A stretch of DNA of 64,000 nt from Competibacter_A sp003527885 (GTDB lineage Bacteria; Pseudomonadota; Gammaproteobacteria; Competibacterales; Competibacteraceae). The translations under genes and the position numbers were made by a program. Each line of letters begins with the position of its first letter. The first letter of the stretch is position 1. The DNA lies in contig DAORPQ010000002.1 of assembly GCA_035442025.1 (NCBI GenBank), forward strand, positions 83,577 through 147,576, given 5' to 3'. Below are positions 33,996-43,171 of this stretch, one piece after another. Under the pieces are notes generated by a model that saw nothing but the letters and a program-made list of their open reading frames with translations, was not told where the DNA came from and ran no database searches.

Positions 33996-35462
33996 ATGAG
34001 ACCGTCATTTCAGCAGACGCTACGCCAGACCCAGCAACTGACCATGACCCCGCAGTTGCAGCAGGCCATTCGCCTGTTGCAACTGTCCAGCCTGGATCTG
34101 GAAACCGAGGTCCAGGCGATCCTGGATTCCAATTTGATGCTGGAGCGGAGCGACGAACCGCAAGAGCTGCCGGTACAGCCGGAAACCCTGGTGACGCAGG
34201 CGGCGGCCGACTCCGGCCCCGAGACCGAACTCGATATCAGCACCGGCACGCTGCCGGACGAATTGCCGGTGGATAGCGCCTGGGAGGATGTCTACGAGCC
34301 TTTCGACGGCGCGACCAGCTACTCGCGGGGCGAAGAGGAAGAGTGGGATATTTACGAGCGCTACGCCGGAGCCGGCGAATCCCTGCGGGATTATCTGTAC
34401 TGGCAGATGCGGCTGACGCCGTTCGGCGCGCGGGAACTGGCGCTGGCCACGGCCATCATCGACGCCATCAACGAGGCGGGTTACCTGACGCTGTCGCTGG
34501 AGGAGATTTGCCAGGGCGTGCAGGATGAAGCCCCGCTGACGCCGGCCGAGGCCGAAGCCGTTTTGAGGGTGGTCCAGCATTTCGACCCCCAAGGCGTGGG
34601 CGCCCGCACTCCGGCGGAATGCCTGCTGTTGCAGCTGGAGGTCATGCCGTCGGACACGCCGTGGTTGGACCAGGCCCGCCGGTTGGTCGAATGGCATTTG
34701 GAATTGCTGGCCGACCGCGATTTCAATGGCTTGATGCGTCGGCTCAAGGTCTCGCGCGAGGACTTGCAAGGCATCGTGGGCCTGATTCAATCGCTGGACC
34801 CCCATCCGGGCGAGCGCCTGTCGAACAGCGCGCCCCAGTACGTCGTGCCGGATGTTTTGGTGTATCGGAACCGCGGTGTCTGGCGGGTCGAGCTGAACCC
34901 GGAAAGCACGCCCAAGCTGCGCATCAACGCCCGTTATGCGGCCCTGACGCGGCAAGCCCGGCACAACGGCGACGCGGCTTACCTCAAAAACCATTTGCAG
35001 GAGGCACGCTGGTTTCTCAAGAGCCTGCAAAATCGCAACGAGACGCTGCTCAAGGTCGCTTCCAGCATCGTCGAGCGGCAGCGGGAGTTTCTGGAGCGGG
35101 GCGACGAGTCCATGAGGCCGCTGATCCTGCGCGATATCGCCGAGGAGCTCGGCATGCATGAATCCACCATCTCGCGGGTGACCACGCAAAAGTACATGCA
35201 TACGCCGCGCGGCATCTACGAGCTGAAATTTTTCTTTTCCAGCCATGTCGGCACCAGCGATGGCGGCGAATGCTCCTCGACCGCCATCCGCGCCATGATC
35301 CGCAAGCTGATTCAAAGCGAGGAGCCCGGCAAGCCCCTCAGCGACGATAAAATTGCCAAGCAGCTCGAAGCGGAGGGGATTCAAGTGGCGAGGAGGACGG
35401 TGGCAAAATACCGGGAGGCGATGTCCATTCCCTCTTCTTCGGATCGCAAGCGCCTCGTCTGA
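33996..35462 (+). CDS. rpoN: RNA polymerase sigma-54 factor
   Basis: Alternative sigma factor that recognises -24/-12 promoters and needs enhancer-binding ATPases. It is 488 aa, with a glutamine-rich region I (MRPSFQQTLRQTQQLTMTP), an acidic region II, the core-binding domain, a helix-turn-helix and the RpoN box ARRTVAKYRE near the C-terminus. The start ATG has GAAGG at close spacing. Downstream hpf, ptsN, hprK and rapZ follow in the usual order. Confidence 0.98.
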   Translation: MRPSFQQTLRQTQQLTMTPQLQQAIRLLQLSSLDLETEVQAILDSNLMLERSDEPQELPVQPETLVTQAAADSGPETELDISTGTLPDELPVDSAWEDVYEPFDGATSYSRGEEEEWDIYERYAGAGESLRDYLYWQMRLTPFGARELALATAIIDAINEAGYLTLSLEEICQGVQDEAPLTPAEAEAVLRVVQHFDPQGVGARTPAECLLLQLEVMPSDTPWLDQARRLVEWHLELLADRDFNGLMRRLKVSREDLQGIVGLIQSLDPHPGERLSNSAPQYVVPDVLVYRNRGVWRVELNPESTPKLRINARYAALTRQARHNGDAAYLKNHLQEARWFLKSLQNRNETLLKVASSIVERQREFLERGDESMRPLILRDIAEELGMHESTISRVTTQKYMHTPRGIYELKFFFSSHVGTSDGGECSSTAIRAMIRKLIQSEEPGKPLSDDKIAKQLEAEGIQVARRTVAKYREAMSIPSSSDRKRLV

Positions 35463-35601
35463 GCGGACGAGGAAACCGCCCCGTCGGGGGCTTACCAACA
35501 GAGTCGGGATACGCCCTTTGAGTCATACCATGGATTCACGCCGGGAAGTTTCATGACTCGCGATTCCCTCAGAGAACACTGGCCAGTCAGGAGCCCATGC
35601 C

Positions 35602-35925
35602 ATGCAAATCAAATTGAGCGGACACCATGTGGAAATCACGCAAGCGCTCCACGATTACGTGCACGACAAGTTGGAGCGTATCGAGCGGCATTTCGACAAC
35701 GTCACCAGCGCCCAGATCATTCTCAGTGTGGAGAAGTTGAACCAAAAGGCTGAAGCGACCATTCACGTGGCCGGTAACGAGCTGTTTGCCGATGCCGTGG
35801 ACGAAGACATGTACGCCGCGCTCGATGCCCTGATCGACAAGATCGACCGTCAAATCAAAAAGCATAAAGAGAAGCTGACGGACAAGCATCGCGGTGAAAA
35901 GGCGCGCAGTTATCCCGAGCCTTGA
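35602..35925 (+). CDS. hpf: ribosome hibernation-promoting factor, short form
   Basis: Binds the ribosome and helps form inactive 100S dimers in stationary phase. It is 107 aa, the short HPF type. Seen are MQIKLSGHHVEITQALHDYV, KLERIERHFDNVTSAQI and a basic C-terminus (KKHKEKLTDKHRGEKAR). It lies 139 nt after rpoN and 16 nt before ptsN. Confidence 0.94.
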   Translation: MQIKLSGHHVEITQALHDYVHDKLERIERHFDNVTSAQIILSVEKLNQKAEATIHVAGNELFADAVDEDMYAALDALIDKIDRQIKKHKEKLTDKHRGEKARSYPEP

Positions 35926-35941
35926 GCCTGCGGGGGCGGCG

Positions 35942-36415
35942 ATGGATATTACGGACCTGATCGATAGCGACCGGATCGTTTACGATTGCGAGGTCGCTAG
36001 CAAGAAGCGGGCCATCGAAATCATCAGCGAATTGCTGGCCAGGGGACAGGCCGATCTGACAGCCCGGCCGATCTTCGACAGCCTGATCGGACGAGAGCGT
36101 CTGGGCAGTACCGGTCTGGGGCATGGGGTGGCCTTGCCGCACGGCCGGTTCAGTCAAAGCCAGCGAGCGATCGGCGCGTTTGTCAAACTCAAAAAGGGGG
36201 TGGATTTCGATGCCATCGACCGGCAGCCGGTGGATCTGATTTTCGGGTTGCTGGTGCCGGATCACTATACGGACGAGCATCTCAAGATTCTCGCCTATCT
36301 GGCCGAAATGTTCAGCGATCGAGGCTTTTGCCAGCACTTGCGGGAGGCCGGGTCCGATCGGGCGTTATTCCAACTGCTCGGGGCCTGGAAACCCTCGACC
36401 ATCGATCTGCCATGA
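35942..36415 (+). CDS. ptsN: nitrogen-regulatory PTS enzyme IIA
   Basis: Regulatory EIIA of the nitrogen PTS. It is 157 aa from MDITDLIDSDRI; an in-frame start 48 nt upstream overlapping hpf is rejected. The phosphorylated histidine lies in GHGVALPHGR (His67), and the family segments RERLGSTGLG and DFDAIDRQPVDLIFGLLVP are present. No sugar-specific domain is attached. It overlaps hprK by ATGA, consistent with joint control. Confidence 0.95.
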   Translation: MDITDLIDSDRIVYDCEVASKKRAIEIISELLARGQADLTARPIFDSLIGRERLGSTGLGHGVALPHGRFSQSQRAIGAFVKLKKGVDFDAIDRQPVDLIFGLLVPDHYTDEHLKILAYLAEMFSDRGFCQHLREAGSDRALFQLLGAWKPSTIDLP

Positions 36416-37353
36416 ACCAACCCGTCCAAGCCCAAACCGTCTTTCAGCGACTGGAAGTCCTGATCGACGTGTGTTGGGTCGGAGGCGCGGCCGGCGCGGC
36501 GCGCACGTTGTGGCCGGAGGCCGGGAATCTCCCCCTTTTCGGCCGTTTGAACTGGGTGCAGGCGCCGCGCTTGCAAATTGTCGGTTCGGAGGAGTGTCGC
36601 TTTCTGGACCGACTGGAGCCGGCGGTGCGGGAGAGCTTGCTCCGCCGCCTGCTGGAGCCGCCGGCCGGGGCGGTCCTGATATGCGGCGATTCCGGGCAGG
36701 CCGAGGCATTGCGCGGGCTGGCCGACGCCTTCGGCACGCCGCTTTGGCACACCAGCGTCGCGCCGGCGGCCGTGGTGGAGCAACTCGGCCACTATCAGCA
36801 CGAGCTCGACGCGTCCACCGTGCTCCACGGCGAATTGCTGGAAGTGTTCGGGATGGGCGTCCTGATCACCGGGGCCAGCGGGGTCGGTAAGAGCGAACTG
36901 GCGTTGGAGCTGATCAGCCGGGGTCACCGGCTGATCGCCGATGACACCCCGACCCTGACCCGGGTGGCGCCCAACGTGCTGGAAGGAACGTGCTCGGCCA
37001 CTTTGCGCGATTTGCTCGAAGTGCGCGGCCTCGGCATCCTGAACATCCGGCGGATGTTCGGGGATAGCGCGATCAAGCGTAACAAGCGGGTGCGCCTGAT
37101 CATCGAACTGGTCAAGCTGGAGGAAATCCGGGCGATACCCGAGTCCCGCTTGCAGGGGTTGCGGGCCAACCGGGTCATCCTGGGGATCGGCGTGCCGACC
37201 ATCACCCTGCCGATCGCGCCCGGCCGCAACCTGGCGGTGCTGGTCGAATGCGCGGTGCGCGATCACATCTTGCGGTTGGGCGGTTACCGGGCGGAAGAGG
37301 ATCTGATGGCGCGCATGCAGAAAGCTATGGCGGAGGCCGTGCCGTGCGAATAA
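36412..37353 (+). CDS. hprK: HPr kinase/phosphorylase
   Basis: Phosphorylates and dephosphorylates a serine of HPr in response to metabolite levels. It is 313 aa. The N-terminal domain is followed by the catalytic part with P-loop GASGVGKS (154-161), SRGHRLIADD and the HprK signature EVRGLGILNIRRMFG (written in part). Its occurrence next to ptsN and rapZ is typical of proteobacteria that keep a regulatory PTS without sugar uptake. The start overlaps the ptsN stop. Confidence 0.96.
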   Translation: MNQPVQAQTVFQRLEVLIDVCWVGGAAGAARTLWPEAGNLPLFGRLNWVQAPRLQIVGSEECRFLDRLEPAVRESLLRRLLEPPAGAVLICGDSGQAEALRGLADAFGTPLWHTSVAPAAVVEQLGHYQHELDASTVLHGELLEVFGMGVLITGASGVGKSELALELISRGHRLIADDTPTLTRVAPNVLEGTCSATLRDLLEVRGLGILNIRRMFGDSAIKRNKRVRLIIELVKLEEIRAIPESRLQGLRANRVILGIGVPTITLPIAPGRNLAVLVECAVRDHILRLGGYRAEEDLMARMQKAMAEAVPCE

Positions 37354-38213
37354 TCATCGTCAGCGGCCTGTCTGGGTCCGGCAAGACCATCGCCCTGCAA
37401 ACGCTCGAAGACTTGGATTATTACTGTGTCGATAACCTGCCGTTCAAGCTGATCTTGCCGCTGACGCGAGAGATTTTGGCCTCCAGCGACACCTTGACGC
37501 CGGCGGTGGCGGTGGGGGTGGACGCCCGCAATTTCATCGACGAGCTGCACCGCTTTCCCGCCACGCTGGCCGAATTGCGCGCCTGCGGCGATTTGGACGT
37601 GGAAGTGTTGTTCTTGCAGGCCGCCGACGAGATTTTGCTCAAGCGCTACAGCGAAAGCCGCCGCCGGCATCCGCTGGATTTGGGTGACGTGTCCCTGGAC
37701 GAAGCGATCCGCCAGGAGCGGCGCCTGTTGGAGCCGATCGTCGCCTGCGCCGACCTGATCGTGGACACGAGCGACACCAATATTTATGAGTTGCGGGAGC
37801 TGGTGCGCGCCCGCCTGCACGAGACGCCGCGCGAGGCCATGTCTTTGCTGTTCGAATCCTTCGGGTTCAAGAACGGCGTGCCGGCCGACGCCGATTTCGT
37901 CTTCGACGTGCGCTCCCTGCCCAACCCGCACTGGGAGCCGCAGTTGCGCCCGTTGACCGGCCTCGACCAGCCCGTGATCGATTTTCTCGAAGCCCAGCCA
38001 CAGGTGTCGGAAATGATCGCCGATCTGTGTCGGTTCTTGGAACCGTGGCTGCCGGAATTCGAAGCGAGCGAGCGCAGCTATCTGACGGTGTGCATCGGCT
38101 GTACCGGCGGGCAACACCGCTCGGTGTTCATCACCGAAGCGCTGGGCCGCCATTTCGGCGCGGCCCGCGATTATGTCATGGTCCGCCACCGAGAGCTAAA
38201 CTTAACCAAGTAA
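37344..38213 (+). CDS. rapZ: RNase adapter protein RapZ
   Basis: Nucleotide-binding protein; in E. coli it guides RNase E to the GlmZ small RNA and so controls glucosamine-6-phosphate synthase. It is 289 aa from a GTG preceded by GGAGG at 7 nt. P-loop GLSGSGKT (8-15), YYCVDNLP and the C-terminal IGCTGGQHRSVFI are typical. It overlaps the hprK 3' end by 10 nt. Whether a GlmY/GlmZ-type RNA exists here is not known. Confidence 0.96.
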   Translation: MRIIIVSGLSGSGKTIALQTLEDLDYYCVDNLPFKLILPLTREILASSDTLTPAVAVGVDARNFIDELHRFPATLAELRACGDLDVEVLFLQAADEILLKRYSESRRRHPLDLGDVSLDEAIRQERRLLEPIVACADLIVDTSDTNIYELRELVRARLHETPREAMSLLFESFGFKNGVPADADFVFDVRSLPNPHWEPQLRPLTGLDQPVIDFLEAQPQVSEMIADLCRFLEPWLPEFEASERSYLTVCIGCTGGQHRSVFITEALGRHFGAARDYVMVRHRELNLTK

Positions 38214-38247
38214 CCCCGAGCGGCCGTGGTCACGTCGGCCGGAAATC

Positions 38248-38532
38248 ATGGAGTTGAGTGGAGTGTTAAAGCGGGAAATTGTCATCATCAACAAGCTAGG
38301 CTTGCACGCGCGCGCCGCCGCCAAGTTCGTGACCCTGGCGGCCGGCTTCGACGCCGAAATTCGGCTGGCGCGCGGCAGTCGCGAGGTCAACGGCAAGAGC
38401 ATCATGGGGGTGATGATGCTGGCCGCCGGCTGCGGAGCGCAGGTGGTCTTGCAAGCCAGCGGACCCGAAGCCGAGCTCGCGCTCGAACAATTGGAAAATT
38501 TGATACTCCGCCGTTTCGACGAGGCCGAATGA
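38248..38532 (+). CDS. ptsH: HPr phosphocarrier protein (HPr/NPr type)
   Basis: Small phosphocarrier between enzyme I and EIIA. It is 94 aa. The catalytic histidine is in KLGLHARAAAKF (His20, equivalent to His15), and the regulatory serine is in VNGKSIMGVMML (Ser51, equivalent to Ser46), so it can be a substrate of the HprK two genes upstream. It lies between rapZ and ptsI. Confidence 0.95.
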   Translation: MELSGVLKREIVIINKLGLHARAAAKFVTLAAGFDAEIRLARGSREVNGKSIMGVMMLAAGCGAQVVLQASGPEAELALEQLENLILRRFDEAE

Positions 38533-38544
38533 GAGGGTTCCTCC

Positions 38545-40299
38545 ATGCCGTTTTCGTTACATGGCATCGGGGTTTCGCGGGGCTATGCGATCGGTAGGAC
38601 TTACCTACTGCAACGCAACCAGCCGGAAATCACCGAATATACGATCCCCGATGCCATTGTCGAGGATGAGGTCCAGCGTTTTCTGAACGGCTTGGATCTG
38701 GCCCGGCAGCAGTTGCGGGAAATCCGCACGCGCGTCCCGCCCAGCGCCTCCAACGATATCAGCGCTTTTATCGACACCCACCTGCTGATGCTGGGCGATG
38801 TTTCGCTGACCGAAGCGCCAGTCAACTTGATCCGCTCCCTGAAGTGCAACGCCGAATGGGCCTTGAAAGTGCAGCGGGATTTGTTGGTCCAGGTTTTTGA
38901 AGAGATGGACGATCCCTACCTGCGCACCCGCAAGGACGATGTGGAGCATGTGGTGCGGCGGGTGCAGCGGATCTTGGTGACCGACGACCCCGCCTACCTG
39001 ACCGAGGCGGACTATTCCGAACTGGCCAACAGCCGCCTGGAAGGGCGCATCGTCGTCGCCGACGACCTGACCCCGGCCGACACCATTTTGATGCAGCATC
39101 AGGGCGTGCTGGCCTTCGTCACCGAATATGGTGGGCCTTTGTCCCACACCGCGATTCTGGCGCGCAGTTTGGGCATTCCGGCGGTGGTGGGCGCCCGCAA
39201 CGCGCGCAGCTACCTGGGCAACAACGAAGCGGTGATCGTGGACGGACGGCAAGGGGTGATTCTGGTCGGGCTGGACGAGCGCATCCTGCGTTACTACCGC
39301 CACAAACAGCAGGAAGAACGCCGGCAACAGCGCGAGCTGAACAAACTCAAGGGCAAACCGGCGATCACCCGCGACGGCGTGACCATCCGGCTACAAGCCA
39401 ATATCGAGTTGCCCGAGGACGCCGTGGCGGTGCGCGAGGTCGCGGCCGATGGCATCGGCCTGTACCGGACCGAGTTCCTGTTCATGAACCGGGGCGACAG
39501 TCCCGACGAAGAGGAGCATCTGGCGTCCTATCTGCATGTGATCAAGGTCTTGGAAGGCAGCCCCATCACCATTCGCACCGCCGATCTCGGGGCCGACAAA
39601 CAGGTGGACGGCGGCCGGGGCGGGCCGGTCTGCACCAACCCGGCGCTGGGCTTGCGGGCGATTCGGATGTGTTTGAAGGATCTGTCGATGTTCCGCCCGC
39701 AGTTGCGCGCCATCCTGCGGGCTTCGGCCTACGGCCCGGTGCGGATGATGATCCCGATGCTGTCCACCATCCAGGAAGTCTTCCAGGTGTTGCGGCTGGT
39801 GGCTGACACCAAGCGGGAACTGCGGGAGCGGGGTCTGGCCTTCGACGAGCGGATGCCGGTGGGCGGCATGATCGAAGTGCCGGCGGCGGCAGTGTGCGCG
39901 GCGCAGTTCGCGCGCTATCTGGATTTCCTCTCCATCGGCACCAACGATCTGATCCAGTACACGCTGGCCATCGACCGGGTGGACGACGAGATCAACTACC
40001 TCTACGATCCGCTGCATCCGGCGGTGTTGATGCTGATCCGCAACACCATCCGCGCCGGCCAGAAAGCCGGAATTTCGGTCAGCCTGTGCGGGGAGATGGC
40101 AGGCGATTCGCGCTACACCCGCTTACTGTTGGGGCTGGGCCTGACCCAATTCAGTATGCATCCCGCCGGTTTGCTGGAGATCAAACGGGTCGTCCAGGAC
40201 AGCCATGTCGGCGAACTGACGAAAATCGCCCGACGCTTGCTGCATACCACCGATGCGGACAAATACGCTGAATTGCTCAAAAGCGTGGCTCAGAACTGA
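38545..40299 (+). CDS. ptsI: PTS phosphoenolpyruvate-protein phosphotransferase (enzyme I)
   Basis: Takes phosphate from PEP and passes it to HPr. It is 584 aa, the length of PtsI rather than the longer GAF-containing PtsP. The phosphohistidine is in YGGPLSHTAILARS (His201); the PEP-binding part shows GIGLYRTEFLFM, GGMIEVPAAA, SIGTNDLIQY and the active cysteine in SLCGEMAGD. It starts 12 nt after ptsH. No EIIB or EIIC gene is present in the window, so the phosphorelay is probably regulatory. Confidence 0.96.
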   Translation: MPFSLHGIGVSRGYAIGRTYLLQRNQPEITEYTIPDAIVEDEVQRFLNGLDLARQQLREIRTRVPPSASNDISAFIDTHLLMLGDVSLTEAPVNLIRSLKCNAEWALKVQRDLLVQVFEEMDDPYLRTRKDDVEHVVRRVQRILVTDDPAYLTEADYSELANSRLEGRIVVADDLTPADTILMQHQGVLAFVTEYGGPLSHTAILARSLGIPAVVGARNARSYLGNNEAVIVDGRQGVILVGLDERILRYYRHKQQEERRQQRELNKLKGKPAITRDGVTIRLQANIELPEDAVAVREVAADGIGLYRTEFLFMNRGDSPDEEEHLASYLHVIKVLEGSPITIRTADLGADKQVDGGRGGPVCTNPALGLRAIRMCLKDLSMFRPQLRAILRASAYGPVRMMIPMLSTIQEVFQVLRLVADTKRELRERGLAFDERMPVGGMIEVPAAAVCAAQFARYLDFLSIGTNDLIQYTLAIDRVDDEINYLYDPLHPAVLMLIRNTIRAGQKAGISVSLCGEMAGDSRYTRLLLGLGLTQFSMHPAGLLEIKRVVQDSHVGELTKIARRLLHTTDADKYAELLKSVAQN

Positions 40300-40308
40300 A
40301 CGGTGGTT

Positions 40309-41238
40309 TTAGGGCGGGGCTGTCGGGACGATTCTTTGCAGACGGTCGATCAGAGCGTCTTTTTCAGCCCATAATGCGCCGATCCAGTCCCTAAGGGCGG
40401 CCCGAAAGGCGGAATCGTGGCGGTAATCGCCGCCCAGCAGCTCGCGCGGGATCGGTAACGAGCGAATCCGCACGGTGACCCGGCGAATGCGGCCCGACGC
40501 CAGATCCAGAAAGCTCGGACGGCCGTCGGGGTAGACGATGGTCACGTCCAGCAGGACGTGCAAGCGTCCGCCCAAGCTTTCCAGCACGGCAGCAAGACCG
40601 CCCAACTTGGGGCGGAGCAAATGGCGGTAAGGCGACTGCTGGCGGGCGTGCTTCTCCGGTCGAAAGCGGGTGCCTTCCAGAAAGCTGAGCAGGGTCGAGG
40701 GCGCGCCGCGCAGCCGCTCGAGCGCGCGCCACGCCGCTTGCCAATCCTCTTCTCGCGCTTCGGGATGGCGGGCCAGATACTCCGCTGAACGGCGTTTCAT
40801 GAAAGGATAGCCCAAGGCCCACCAAACGCCTCCCAGCAGCGGCACCCAGACCAGTTCTCGCTTGATGAAGAATTTCGGGAAGGGAATGCGGCGGTTGAAG
40901 ACCCGCAGCACGACCGCGATATCCACCCAGGACTGGTGGTTGGCACCGATCAGATACCATCCGTCGCGCCGCAATCCCTCCAGGCCCTGAATATCCCATT
41001 CGATGCGCTGGGTCAGGCGCAGGACCGCGTTGTTGCCATCGGTCCACGCCTCGGCCAGACCGATCAGGAAACGGTGAAGGCCCGCCCTCCAGGCCGGCTG
41101 GGGACTCAACAGCTTGAGCGGCGCCGCACAGTAGAAAGGCAGACACCAGAAGAGCGTGTTCAACACGAACAGCAGAAAAGCCAACACGGCCCGCAGTGGT
41201 CCCGGCAGGAAGGCGAGCATCGCTGGCGCTCCACTCAA
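40309..41238 (-). CDS. PlsC-family acyltransferase (YihG-like)
   Basis: Membrane acyltransferase of the 1-acylglycerol-3-phosphate acyltransferase family, 309 aa. N-terminal hydrophobic segments (about 12-45) are followed by the catalytic motif NHQSWVD, FFIKRELVWVPLLGGVW, and FLEGTRF for substrate binding. The closest described type is YihG, which acts on phospholipid acyl chains, but substrate specificity cannot be read from sequence. A second ATG 18 nt downstream (MLAFLPGPLR) is a possible start. It overlaps the upstream Nudix gene by 4 nt. Confidence 0.88.
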   Translation of the reverse strand: MSGAPAMLAFLPGPLRAVLAFLLFVLNTLFWCLPFYCAAPLKLLSPQPAWRAGLHRFLIGLAEAWTDGNNAVLRLTQRIEWDIQGLEGLRRDGWYLIGANHQSWVDIAVVLRVFNRRIPFPKFFIKRELVWVPLLGGVWWALGYPFMKRRSAEYLARHPEAREEDWQAAWRALERLRGAPSTLLSFLEGTRFRPEKHARQQSPYRHLLRPKLGGLAAVLESLGGRLHVLLDVTIVYPDGRPSFLDLASGRIRRVTVRIRSLPIPRELLGGDYRHDSAFRAALRDWIGALWAEKDALIDRLQRIVPTAPP

Positions 41239-41723
41239 GAGCGAGAACGGCCGGCCAACCAGTCGCGGACGGCGGGGCCGGTGCCGATGGTCCAGGGTTT
41301 CAGCCGCTCGATGGGCACCCGCTTGATGTCGGCCAGCTCATCGCCCAGCACGATCTCGCCCCGCGTGGGGACATGATAGGCCAGAAGTAGCTGATTCATT
41401 TCGAAGAAGGCGTAGTTGCCTATGAAGCGGGCGATGGTGGCGTTCAGGCCCAGTTCTTCCCGCACCTCCCGGAGTACGGCGGCATCCGGTGTTTCGCCTT
41501 GCTCCAGAAAGCCGGTGATCAAGCCAAACATCTTTTCCGGCCAAGCTTTGTTACGCGCCAGGATCACCGCGCCGTCCACCTCGACGATGGCGGCGACGAC
41601 CGCTATCGGATTGTTCCAATGGATGTAACGGCAACCGGCGGCGGTGCAGCAGCGTCGGAGCCGACCTTCGACTTCGGCGTCCCGGAGGGGGTCGCCGCAT
41701 TGTGGACAGTAATTTGCCTGCAT
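41235..41723 (-). CDS. Nudix hydrolase with zinc ribbon (NudC-like)
   Basis: 162 aa from MQANYCPQCGDPL. A zinc ribbon with two cysteine pairs (CPQC and CCTAAGC) precedes a Nudix domain with the box GFLEQGETPDAAVLREVREEL (20 of 23 positions written). The arrangement resembles the C-terminal half of NADH pyrophosphatase NudC, but the large N-terminal domain is missing and the chain is short, so substrates may differ. An in-frame start 63 nt upstream is rejected because it adds residues outside the family. It overlaps the acyltransferase gene downstream. Confidence 0.88.
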   Translation of the reverse strand: MQANYCPQCGDPLRDAEVEGRLRRCCTAAGCRYIHWNNPIAVVAAIVEVDGAVILARNKAWPEKMFGLITGFLEQGETPDAAVLREVREELGLNATIARFIGNYAFFEMNQLLLAYHVPTRGEIVLGDELADIKRVPIERLKPWTIGTGPAVRDWLAGRSRS

Positions 41724-41822
41724 GAGCTTAAGGCCGCCACAGCGAACAAGGACAATTCTGTTGGGAAAATGCACTATAACTAGCATTCTATCAAGGAAAG
41801 CCGGCTATAATATTCTCAAATT

Positions 41823-41854
41823 ACGGCAGCTATGCATCGCTGCCGTTTTGTTTT
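41823..41854 (+). terminator. intrinsic terminator/attenuator-like hairpin in the argF leader
   Basis: Perfect 8-bp stem ACGGCAGC / GCTGCCGT with an 8-nt loop tatgcatc, followed by tttgtttt. It points towards argF and starts 137 nt before it. A perfect TATAAT is at 41806-41811, just upstream, without a good -35. No plus-strand gene precedes it, so it would end a short leader RNA or regulate argF by premature termination. Confidence 0.65.
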
Positions 41855-41959
41855 CGCGAACGGATACGGTCGGACGCCTGACGGCGCCAGCGCCCGATTC
41901 AATACTGTGATCGCTGGCGGATTATCCATGAATCCGGGTTTTGCGGTGAACCGATAATT

Positions 41960-42880
41960 ATGAAAACACGGCATTTTCTCAGCCTGTTCGACCTGAGTCC
42001 CGCCGAATTGGGGCAGGTCGTGCGGCGAGCCACCGAGTTGAAGGCCCTGCACCGGCGCGGCGAGCGTTACGCGCCGCTGTCGCAAAAAGTGTTGGGCATG
42101 ATTTTCGAAAAAGCCTCGACCCGGACCCGGATCTCTTTCGAGGCGGGCATGGCGCAATTGGGCGGCAGTTCCATTTTTCTGGCGCCGCACGATACCCAAC
42201 TTGGCCGGGGTGAGCCGATCGAGGATACCGCCCGCGTATTGTCTGGCATGGTCGATATCGTGATGATCCGCACCTTCGGGCATAGCCTGATCGAACGCTT
42301 TGCGGCTTGCGCCACCGTGCCGGTCATCAATGGCCTGACCGACTATAACCATCCCTGCCAGCTGTTGGCCGACTTGCAGACCGTGATCGAGCAGCGCGGC
42401 GATTTGCGCGGGCAAACCGCGGCCTGGATCGGCGATGGCAACAACATGTGCAACAGCTATCTCGAAGCCGCCTGCCAGTTCGGCTTCCAGTTGCGCATCG
42501 CCGTGCCGCCCGGTTACGAGCCGGATGGAGAGCTGTTGAAGCGGGCCGCCAGCCGGGCGGTATTGCTGCGCGATCCGCTGGCGGCCGCCAGAGGCGCGGA
42601 TTGGGTCGCCACCGACGTGTGGACCAGCATGGGCTGGGAAGAGGAGAGCCAGCGGCGGCTGCGGGATTTCGCGCCTTATAAAGTCACTGCCGAGATCATG
42701 GCCCAGGCCCGACCGGACGCCATTTTCTTGCATTGTCTGCCGGCGCATCGGGGCGAGGAAGTCAGCGCCGAGGTGATCGATGGCCCACAAAGCCGGGTTT
42801 GGGACGAGGCCGAAAACCGGCTGCACGCCCAGAAGGCCTTGATCGAGTTCCTACTGCTGGGAGACAAGGCCAGCGCCTGA
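41960..42880 (+). CDS. argF: ornithine carbamoyltransferase
   Basis: Makes citrulline from ornithine and carbamoyl phosphate in arginine synthesis. It is 306 aa. The carbamoyl-phosphate motif STRTR (53-57), the HPCQ motif (131-134) and the ornithine-loop region FLHCLPAHRG are present. It is transcribed alone; the leader contains a terminator-like hairpin. argG, often next to argF in relatives, is not adjacent. Confidence 0.97.
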   Translation: MKTRHFLSLFDLSPAELGQVVRRATELKALHRRGERYAPLSQKVLGMIFEKASTRTRISFEAGMAQLGGSSIFLAPHDTQLGRGEPIEDTARVLSGMVDIVMIRTFGHSLIERFAACATVPVINGLTDYNHPCQLLADLQTVIEQRGDLRGQTAAWIGDGNNMCNSYLEAACQFGFQLRIAVPPGYEPDGELLKRAASRAVLLRDPLAAARGADWVATDVWTSMGWEEESQRRLRDFAPYKVTAEIMAQARPDAIFLHCLPAHRGEEVSAEVIDGPQSRVWDEAENRLHAQKALIEFLLLGDKASA

Positions 42881-43171
42881 CAGCGGCCGTGGGCGCCGCT
42901 TGGGTGATTCGGGCGCAATGGTGCGAAAACAGCGACCGAACGCCGCCCGATATGCTGCTCAGTTATATGCTTGCGTCGAAGCTGTATGGCGGGGCTGCGG
43001 TTGAATCTGCTACATTAGCGCCTGCTAATTAACAGTGTTGCTTGCGGTCGTGAACCCCTGCGCCGTCCCCGCCCATCACCACCCTGGCGCTGGCTTTCGA
43101 TATCGGGGCCGTCGGATACGGTCGGTCCTCACTCGGCGCGCCCCGCCTGCCGTCCGAGAGCGTCGCGAACC

